Source of the DNA: Candidatus Stahliibacteriota bacterium
Lineage (GTDB): Bacteria; Hydrothermota; Tepidihabitantia; B3-TA06
Direction of reading: 5' to 3'
Length of the DNA stretch: 10,060 bases
NCBI GenBank assembly: GCA_030670165.1
Contig: DAOVCF010000059.1
Location: 1-10,060 of the forward strand
Shown: piece by piece, positions 4,546-10,060 of the stretch
How the letters are laid out: each line of letters starts with the position of its first letter
How positions within the stretch are numbered: the first letter of the stretch is position 1
Position numbers and translations under genes: made by a program
Notes under the pieces: generated by a model
What the model was told of the DNA's origin: nothing
Databases searched by the model: none
Seen by the model: the letters and a program-made list of their open reading frames with translations, nothing else

Positions 4546-6305
4546 TTATCCTTCGTGGGATTGCGGTTTCAGACAGCATAGGGATGGGTAAGGCGTTCCT
4601 TTTCACCTCCAAGCCGCCTGAACTTAGACGCGTACGCATCCCGGAGAAGAACATCCAGACGGAGCAGGAACGCCTTGAGGCCATGCTTACCTCAACCGGT
4701 AAAGAACTAGCGGAACTCCAGGCTGGTATTTACAAATCGCTCGGTCCGGAGTTTGCCGACTTTCTTGAGATGCAGATCCAGACCCTTTCCGATCCAGCTT
4801 TGCTTGAGACCTGCAAGCGCAATATCAGTGAGGCTTACAGTGCGGAGTATGCGTTCAGCAAAGCGGTAGCAGAGATTGCCAAACCGCTTCTTGATGCAAA
4901 AGATGGGTTGTTTAAGGAACGTCTGGCCGATATCGAAGATGTTACCAATCGTGTATTGCGTAACCTTCTTTCCCTGCCCTCGGTTTCTATAATAGATGCC
5001 CCGTCTGATTCGGTGGTGCTGGCGCATAACATTCCGCCTTCAGAGGTGGTTCTTCTGGATTCTAGAAGGGTCAGGGGGTTGGCGACCGAGATAGGCGGGC
5101 GAACCTCTCACATCGCCATTATCGCCAAGGCCTTGGAGATTCCGGCCGTTCTCGGTGTAGAGCATCTATTGGAGAAAATCAATGGTGAAGAGCAGGTGGT
5201 GGTTGATGCTCAGCGGGGCCAGGTGATATTAGCCCCTACCGAGCGCCGCATTTCTACCTACAGGCAGGAGATACGTGACTACGCTGTCCGGCGCAAAAGC
5301 TTCGTAGACTCAGCCAAACAGGCCGCGATAACGCTTGACGAGCGCAAGATAGACATATCGGCCAACATTGAGTTTACAAGCGAGATAGACGCTGTGCAGC
5401 GCTATGGCGCGCAAGGAGTAGGGCTTTTCCGCACCGAGTACCTTTTCCTTACAAAGAGGCGTTTCCCCACCGAGGAGGAGCAGTATACAATCTACAGCGA
5501 GGCGGCTAAAAAACTCAAACCGCACCCCATTATCATTCGCACCCTTGATCTGGGCGGCGATAAGATATTGCCCGGTTACGAAGAGGCCAATCCTTTCCTT
5601 GGCTGGCGTGCCGTGCGCTTCCTGTTCGACAACGAAGAGATCTTCCTTGACCAACTGCGTGCCATTCTGCGCGCTTCGGCACACGGCAACGTGAAGATAA
5701 TGTTCCCCATGATCTCCGATCTCTCCGAGATCAAACGAGTCAAGCTCTTGCTCAAGAGGGCACGGGAACAACTTACACATAAGAGCCAGAAGTTCGATTC
5801 CGAGATGGAGATGGGGATCATGGTTGAAGTACCCTCCGCAGCACTTATGGCCGACCGTATGGCGAAGTACGTGGATTTCTTCAGCATCGGTACGAACGAC
5901 CTTACCCAGTATACCCTGGCGGCGGATCGAGGAAACGAAAGGATATCGCGTCTGTTTAATCACTATCATCCCGCAGTTCTCCAGCTTATCAGACGGGTTA
6001 TAGGCGCGGGGCGCAAGTCACATATCTGGGTCGGCGTCTGCGGGGAGATGGCGGCCGAAGCCCTCGGTATGGCTCTGCTAATAGGGTTGGGGGTGGACGA
6101 GCTCTCAATGACGCCTTGCGCGATACCTGTTGCCCGTAAAATCATACGCAACGTTAAGGTAGAGGAACTGCGCCGAATTGCGAATCGCGCGGTGGAGTAT
6201 TCTACACCGGTGGAGGTCATCCGTTACCTGCGTCGTGAGCTGAGCCGCAAATACCACGACCTTGCGGTCCTGTTCCTCGGGAGCAAGGACATATGCTATC
6301 CTTAG
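4542..6305 (+). CDS. ptsI: PTS enzyme I (phosphoenolpyruvate-protein phosphotransferase)
   Basis: This 587-residue cytoplasmic enzyme transfers phosphate from phosphoenolpyruvate to HPr. The N-terminal region, with the HPr-binding helical part, spans about 1-140. The swivelling phosphohistidine domain carries GGRTSHIAIIAKALEIP (185-201) with active His190. The C-terminal PEP-binding barrel follows. Residues equivalent to those of E. coli enzyme I are all present: Arg297 (FRTEYLF), Arg333 (IRTLDLGGDK), Glu429 (MVEVPSAA), Asp453 (IGTNDLTQY), Arg463 (ADRGN) and Cys500 (VCGEMA). Length matches ordinary enzyme I, and there is no N-terminal GAF domain, so it is not the nitrogen-type PtsP. It overlaps ptsH by 4 nt and the isomerase gene by 13 nt. 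It looks fully functional although the linked permease genes are not. Confidence 0.96.
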   Translation: MIILRGIAVSDSIGMGKAFLFTSKPPELRRVRIPEKNIQTEQERLEAMLTSTGKELAELQAGIYKSLGPEFADFLEMQIQTLSDPALLETCKRNISEAYSAEYAFSKAVAEIAKPLLDAKDGLFKERLADIEDVTNRVLRNLLSLPSVSIIDAPSDSVVLAHNIPPSEVVLLDSRRVRGLATEIGGRTSHIAIIAKALEIPAVLGVEHLLEKINGEEQVVVDAQRGQVILAPTERRISTYRQEIRDYAVRRKSFVDSAKQAAITLDERKIDISANIEFTSEIDAVQRYGAQGVGLFRTEYLFLTKRRFPTEEEQYTIYSEAAKKLKPHPIIIRTLDLGGDKILPGYEEANPFLGWRAVRFLFDNEEIFLDQLRAILRASAHGNVKIMFPMISDLSEIKRVKLLLKRAREQLTHKSQKFDSEMEMGIMVEVPSAALMADRMAKYVDFFSIGTNDLTQYTLAADRGNERISRLFNHYHPAVLQLIRRVIGAGRKSHIWVGVCGEMAAEALGMALLIGLGVDELSMTPCAIPVARKIIRNVKVEELRRIANRAVEYSTPVEVIRYLRRELSRKYHDLAVLFLGSKDICYP

Positions 6306-7276
6306 TACGCTTGATCCCGGATCAGCTTGAGTACGGCTGGAAGGAAGCCGGGGCAGTTGTCGAGAGCATTCCCAAGGACGTTCCTGCGAGTCTTGCCGTC
6401 TGCGGTATGGGCGGTTCCGGGGTCTCAGGCGATCTGATTCGAGGACTTTTACTTCATACCTCACCCATCCCGATCGAGGTCGTCAAGGATTACACCCTGC
6501 CCGGCTGGATCGATAACAAGGGCTTCGCAGTAGTCATAAGCTACTCCGGGAATACAGAGGAGATTCTATCACTTTGGAAGGGGCTTGAGAATCGGAAGGT
6601 TCCTCGCCTGGCTGTAACGTCAGGCGGGAAGCTTAAGAAACTGGCAGAGGAAGCATCGATCCCTTTAGTTGCAGCACCTTCCAGCTACCCGCCCCGGGCA
6701 TCGATCGGCTACCTTTTTGCACCGCTTTTGCGGCTGGCCAATCACTGGAATCTCTATCCTGATGCAAAGCAGGAACTTACTGCAACCTTCGAGCTTTTGC
6801 GTTCACGTATGTCGGAATGGGAGGATGAGGCCGCAAGACTCGCCGAACTCTTAAAGGATAGTTTCCCTGTAATCCACTCGTTGGATCAGCGCTTTGCCGC
6901 GCTGGGTTACCGCCTGGTCTGCCAGCTTAACGAGAACGCCGAGGTCCTGGCTCACGCCAACGTATACTCGGAGATGAACCACAACGAGATCATGGGCTTC
7001 GAGGGTGGAGCAGATGAGGGCATCGCATTGATCGTTCTCGATCCAGGAGACGAGTTTATCCACCCCCGTAACCGCAAGCGGGCCGAGATCGTGGATAGGA
7101 TTCTTCCTTCCTCAATCCCACGCTTGGTGATTCATGCCGAGGGTGAAAGCCGGCTTGAACGCATCTTCTCCCTTTTAGTCAAAGGCGATCTTCTGAGCGT
7201 TTTCTTAGCCGAACTCCGTGGTGTTGATCCTTTTCCTGTGGCTTCCATTGAGCGTCTGAAAAGGGAGCTTTTGTGA
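6293..7276 (+). CDS. Bifunctional phosphoglucose/phosphomannose isomerase (SIS family)
   Basis: This 327-residue protein has the length and layout of the PGI/PMI family, which interconverts glucose-6-phosphate or mannose-6-phosphate with fructose-6-phosphate. Two sugar-isomerase (SIS) folds are visible. The first contains CGMGGSGVSGD (37-47) and SYSGNTEE (83-90), the phosphosugar-binding loops. Family signatures follow: PRASIGYLF (134-142) with Arg135, NENAEV (213-218) with the likely catalytic Glu214, MNHNEIMGF (228-236) with His230, and a C-terminal PVASIERLKRELL with Lys323. These match active-site residues known from archaeal PGI/PMI. The ATG overlaps the end of ptsI by 13 nt. The product feeds sugar phosphates into glycolysis or to the nucleotidylyltransferase encoded next. 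Which of the two activities dominates cannot be read from sequence. Confidence 0.92.
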   Translation: MLSLVRLIPDQLEYGWKEAGAVVESIPKDVPASLAVCGMGGSGVSGDLIRGLLLHTSPIPIEVVKDYTLPGWIDNKGFAVVISYSGNTEEILSLWKGLENRKVPRLAVTSGGKLKKLAEEASIPLVAAPSSYPPRASIGYLFAPLLRLANHWNLYPDAKQELTATFELLRSRMSEWEDEAARLAELLKDSFPVIHSLDQRFAALGYRLVCQLNENAEVLAHANVYSEMNHNEIMGFEGGADEGIALIVLDPGDEFIHPRNRKRAEIVDRILPSSIPRLVIHAEGESRLERIFSLLVKGDLLSVFLAELRGVDPFPVASIERLKRELL

Positions 7277-8256
7277 AGGTTCTTATCCCAGCCGGGGGAA
7301 TGGGTACGAGATTGAGGCCCCATACCCTTTACACACCAAAACCGCTGCTTTTCGTGGCAGGCGACACAATAATCGGGCACATATTCTTGTTGCTCGACGG
7401 CCTTGAGATCGAAGAATACCGCATCGTCTACTCACCCGAAGCTTCTCTGCCCCGTTTGCTTCGGAGAGCATACCCTGACCGTAGCTTTTCCTTCTGGGAG
7501 CAGGCCGAGCCTTTGGGGCTTGGTCATGCGGTTCTTCAAGGGCTTCCGGAACTCGGCGACGAGCCTATTCTTATTCTCCTTTCTGACACCATCATCCCCT
7601 TTGACATCCGGGCTGCGCTCTCAAGTGTAGCAGAAGATGAAGGCTTTCTGGTGGCCAAAGAGGTGGAAGATCCGCGCCGGTTCGGGGTGATGGAGCTTGC
7701 CGGAGACTACATCTCGAAGCTCGTAGAAAAGCCTGAGAAGCCGCAGAGCAATCTGGCTATCTCCGGCATCTACTATCTGCCGTCGGCTAAGCGGCTTCGA
7801 GAGGCTCTTGAAAAGATGGTTGCTCAGGATCGGCGCACGCAGGGAGAGTACCAGCTTACCGATGCGTTATCCATCCTGATAGATCATGGGGAGAAGCTGA
7901 AGGCAGTCAAGGTGGATACATGGCTGGACTGCGGGACCCCTGCCGCATTGCTTGAGGCAAACCGGGAACTTCTGAAGCACAATAGCCGGGTAGTGCCGGT
8001 TGAAGGTTCGCTTATCAAGCCACCCTGCTGGATCGCGGATGATGTTATAATAGAGAACTCAATCATTGGCCCTAACGTTTCAATTGCAAAAGGTGCTGTG
8101 GTTCGCAACTCGATCGTCTCCGAGTCCATCATCAACGCAGGTGCTCAGATTGAGGGGATGGTTATCAAAGATACTATAGTAGGGGAGAGGGCTGTTCTCA
8201 AACGCCCTATGCTTTCCTCAGACTTCGGTCCCTTCTCTCGCCTTGAGGGCTTCTAG
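7273..8256 (+). CDS. Sugar-1-phosphate nucleotidylyltransferase with left-handed beta-helix
   Basis: This 327-residue enzyme should join a sugar-1-phosphate to an NTP, releasing pyrophosphate and giving an NDP-sugar for envelope polysaccharides. The nucleotide-binding loop PAGGMGTRLRP (6-16) and TPKPLL (21-26) open a Rossmann-like transferase domain. LSDT (103-106, in place of the more usual LGD), VEKPEKP (151-157), SGIYYL (164-169), GEYQLTDAL (191-199) and TWLDCGTPAALLEANRELL (216-234) follow the glucose-1-phosphate thymidylyltransferase-like branch. Residues about 245-310 show hexapeptide-type repeats (IGPNVSIAKGAVV), a short beta-helix. The GTG start overlaps the isomerase stop (GTGA), with GGGAG 5 nt upstream. 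Substrate is uncertain: glucose- or mannose-1-phosphate are both reasonable given the neighbour. Its last 39 bp overlap the end of convergent folC. Confidence 0.88.
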   Translation: MKVLIPAGGMGTRLRPHTLYTPKPLLFVAGDTIIGHIFLLLDGLEIEEYRIVYSPEASLPRLLRRAYPDRSFSFWEQAEPLGLGHAVLQGLPELGDEPILILLSDTIIPFDIRAALSSVAEDEGFLVAKEVEDPRRFGVMELAGDYISKLVEKPEKPQSNLAISGIYYLPSAKRLREALEKMVAQDRRTQGEYQLTDALSILIDHGEKLKAVKVDTWLDCGTPAALLEANRELLKHNSRVVPVEGSLIKPPCWIADDVIIENSIIGPNVSIAKGAVVRNSIVSESIINAGAQIEGMVIKDTIVGERAVLKRPMLSSDFGPFSRLEGF

Positions 8257-9525
8257 CGCCTCGCCAGCTACGTAGACCGATCCGGAGATTACAAGGAGGT
8301 CTTCCTCGTTAAGGGAATCGAGTATCCGGTTTACACCCTGCTTAACCGAATCGGAAGGATGACAATCGGGATGAATCCTACGACAGAGATTCAGCAGTCG
8401 GTCTTTAGATTCAGCCCTTGGAAGATCAGCCTGGGTTATCCAGATCTCATTAAAGAACGGAGCAAGGGTCTCAATAATCCTGCGTTTGGGTTTGTGCCGT
8501 GTGATGCCTATGAGCAGGATGCGGCGGGGATAGCTTGCGAAATGCCTGTCCAGGGTTTTCCTTAAGGTTGCTGCCGATTCGGGGTTATGAGACATGTCAA
8601 GGATAACGGTAGGACGATCTTGGATGATTTCGATGCGCGCAGGCAGCTTTAAGTCTGCAAGACTTTTATGGACCTTTTTCTCTTTGATTTCAGGGATCAG
8701 CATTTCTGCAGCGGCGATCGCGGCTGCCGCATTCTCCATCTGGTGGACGCCGAGGACAGGCAGCTTGAATTCGGCATCCATTTTGATTCCTCGATAGTGT
8801 ATCCTTATGCCTTCGATCTTTTCCTCGATCAGCCGGGCGCTGAAATCTTCACCCAACCATAAGCCTCGTGCTGCGGTTTCCTTAACGGCCTTCTTTATTA
8901 CCGATCCTACAAGAGGTCGTTGAGCGGCTATTATTGCTGGCTTGCCCTTTCTCAGCACGCCGCACTTCTCTTGGGCGATCCTTTTTAGGGTTTTGCCAAG
9001 CATCTTGGTGTGGTCGTAGCCGATGCGTGTGATTACCGAAATCTCCGGCTCGGTCACGTTGGTTGCATCCAGTCTGCCGCCCACTCCTATCTCCACTACA
9101 TTGACGGTGGTCTCTTCTTCAAGAAAGTGAAGAAAAGCCACGGTGGTTAGGGCTTCAAAGAAGGTTATGCGTGGCTCGTGGGCAAGTATCACAGGCTTAA
9201 GCTCATCCAATATAGAAGCAAAACGAGCAGCAGGTATCTGCCGGTCGTTCACTCTTATCCTCTCCCGATAATCCAGAAGATGAGGCGAGGTGTAAAGCCC
9301 AACCTGTTCGCCGTGTGCTTGTAGAATCCTTGCGAGCATGATGGCGGTAGAACCCTTGCCCTTGGTCCCGGTGATCAGCACCACTCGCTTTAATCGTCCC
9401 TGTGGATTGCCTATCTTTTTCAGGAACTCAAGAAAGTTGTCCAGTTTGAACTCATAGTTGCGGTAAACCCAGCGTTCATAGTCTATCAAGGATGAAAGGA
9501 ATTCTATTGCCTGGCGATAGTTCAC
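8218..9525 (-). CDS. folC: Folylpolyglutamate synthase / dihydrofolate synthase
   Basis: This 435-residue Mur-ligase-type enzyme adds glutamate to dihydropteroate and/or tetrahydrofolate using ATP. The N-terminus (NYRQAIEFL) is typical of FolC and fixes the start, which is GTG (9525-9523 on this strand) with only a weak GAAGAAG upstream. Motifs in order: P-loop ITGTKGKGST (51-60), LYTSPHL (77-83), VEIGVGGRLDATN (144-156), IGYDHTKMLG (168-177), EKCG (186-189) with the lysine usually carbamylated, GVHQMENAAAAIAA (259-272), PARIEI (295-300), LDMSHNPESA (309-318), GITRHKPKR (340-348) and SGSVYVAGEAL (414-424). The Cys after the carbamylated Lys (usually Ala) and DMSHNP (usually DGAHNP) are mild departures. 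It lies 24 nt downstream of pmbA, probably co-transcribed, and its 3' end overlaps the opposing nucleotidylyltransferase gene by 39 bp. Confidence 0.94.
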   Translation of the reverse strand: MNYRQAIEFLSSLIDYERWVYRNYEFKLDNFLEFLKKIGNPQGRLKRVVLITGTKGKGSTAIMLARILQAHGEQVGLYTSPHLLDYRERIRVNDRQIPAARFASILDELKPVILAHEPRITFFEALTTVAFLHFLEEETTVNVVEIGVGGRLDATNVTEPEISVITRIGYDHTKMLGKTLKRIAQEKCGVLRKGKPAIIAAQRPLVGSVIKKAVKETAARGLWLGEDFSARLIEEKIEGIRIHYRGIKMDAEFKLPVLGVHQMENAAAAIAAAEMLIPEIKEKKVHKSLADLKLPARIEIIQDRPTVILDMSHNPESAATLRKTLDRHFASYPRRILLIGITRHKPKRRIIETLAPFFNEIWITQADLPRAESKDRLLNLCRRIHPDCHPSDSVKQGVNRILDSLNEEDLLVISGSVYVAGEALEALKAREGTEV

Positions 9526-9549
9526 GACTTGGTTTTTATCTTCTTCAGT

Positions 9550-10060
9550 CTAACCCGAGGTGATCGAGACCCTCTCTATGGCAATGTAGGGAAGGAGGTA
9601 GGAGTAGACCCTGGTAAGCTTCTTACTGATTCCGCTGATATTGCCGATTGCATCGAACACGTTGCCTGCGATCATTGTGTTGGTGACCGGATTGGCCAGC
9701 TTTCCGTTTTTTATGTAGAACCCGCCCTTGACCGTACCTGAAAAGTCGCCTGAGACGGGGTTGGTGTTTCCGGAAAAGCGCGTAACGAGTATGCCTTCCT
9801 TGATCTCGTGGATGAGTTGCGCTTTAGTCGCCTCGCCAGGGGATATCACCAGATTTGTGGTACCGATTCCGGGCAGAGATCGGTAGCCGCCCGAGGCGTG
9901 GCCTGTTGAGGCCCGTCCTTCGCGGTTCGCGGTGTAGGAATTGTATAGATAGGTTGCGAGCTTTCCATCCTTTATGATCGCCAACTTTCGGTGAGGCTGT
10001 CCCTCCCGGTCGAAGGCCGAGGATGCGATACCATCTTTAAGCAGACCGTCGTCAACTATG
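9550..10060 (-). CDS. pmbA: TldD/PmbA family protein (PmbA/TldE-like), 3' part only
   Basis: The reading frame is open from the right edge of the window to a TAG at 9552-9550, giving about 170 C-terminal residues; the true start is outside. TldD and PmbA (TldE) form a heterodimeric cytoplasmic metalloprotease that cleaves unfolded peptides and matures some peptide antibiotics. PmbA-type features: IVDDGLLKDGIASSAFDREG at the edge (family GSSPFDxEG), LYNSYTANREGRASTGHA (family LLxSYxARKLGxxSTGHA), LVISPGEA, a Gly-rich segment ending in PVSGDFSG, GGFYIKNGKLANPV and MIAGNVFDAIGNI. The PmbA-like STGHA and GDFS favour TldE/PmbA over TldD. The HExxxH motif of the TldD subunit is not visible, and would in any case lie in the missing half. 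It ends 24 nt before folC on the same strand. Confidence 0.85.
   Translation of the reverse strand, partial: IVDDGLLKDGIASSAFDREGQPHRKLAIIKDGKLATYLYNSYTANREGRASTGHASGGYRSLPGIGTTNLVISPGEATKAQLIHEIKEGILVTRFSGNTNPVSGDFSGTVKGGFYIKNGKLANPVTNTMIAGNVFDAIGNISGISKKLTRVYSYLLPYIAIERVSITSG

Larger units (their letters stand above)
252..8256 (+). other. Predicted operon: envelope proteins, PTS proteins and sugar-phosphate enzymes
   Basis: One consensus promoter precedes nine same-strand genes or gene remnants whose gaps are 31, 6 or negative nucleotides. Starts and stops overlap repeatedly: GTGA at 3521, TAGTG at 3844, ATGA at 4285 and 4542, 13 nt at 6293, and GTGA at 7273. No terminator-like hairpin with a T-run was found between genes. 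Internal promoters cannot be excluded. Confidence 0.7.

Overview
The window looks like a chromosomal segment of a diderm (outer-membrane) bacterium of moderate G+C. The genes are tightly packed, mostly with overlapping starts and stops. Evidence for an outer membrane is an exported OmpA-type protein with a peptidoglycan-anchoring domain and a second exported, barrel-like protein. The gene mix and the poorly recognisable secreted proteins would fit an uncultivated candidate phylum (WOR-3/Stahlbacteria, TA06 or a relative). That placement is an inference from style and was not tested.

Layout. Positions 1-251 are non-coding: four copies of a 9-bp tandem repeat, several GC-rich inverted repeats, and then a consensus sigma70-type promoter (252-280) with a hairpin at the predicted mRNA 5' end. 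From 341 to 8256 every gene is on the plus strand with little or no spacing, so it is probably one operon. The order is: an OmpA-family protein with two carboxypeptidase-regulatory-like domains; a small exported unknown; an exported barrel-like protein with a C-terminal Ig-like domain; degraded genes for the IIB, IIC and IID subunits of a mannose-family PTS permease; intact HPr (ptsH); intact enzyme I (ptsI); a bifunctional phosphoglucose/phosphomannose isomerase; and a sugar-phosphate nucleotidylyltransferase. On the minus strand, converging on this operon, are pmbA/tldE (3' part only, running off the right edge) and folC. The 3' end of folC overlaps the nucleotidylyltransferase gene by 39 bp.

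How it fits together. The cytoplasmic part of the operon suggests sugar uptake by phosphorylation (PTS), sugar-phosphate isomerisation, then activation to an NDP-sugar for envelope or polysaccharide synthesis. The three exported proteins at the front are envelope components.

The main anomaly is that the membrane permease appears destroyed. IIB keeps its N-terminus with the phospho-accepting His15 and its C-terminus, but has lost the middle and is frameshifted. IIC is reduced to about 39 codons, and IID to about 114. No IIA is visible. HPr (His15 and Ser46) and enzyme I (all catalytic residues) remain intact. This could be a PTS being converted into a regulatory phosphorelay, or serving permeases encoded elsewhere. 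I did not find a convincing entirely new system; the decayed permease beside intact general PTS proteins is the item most worth checking.
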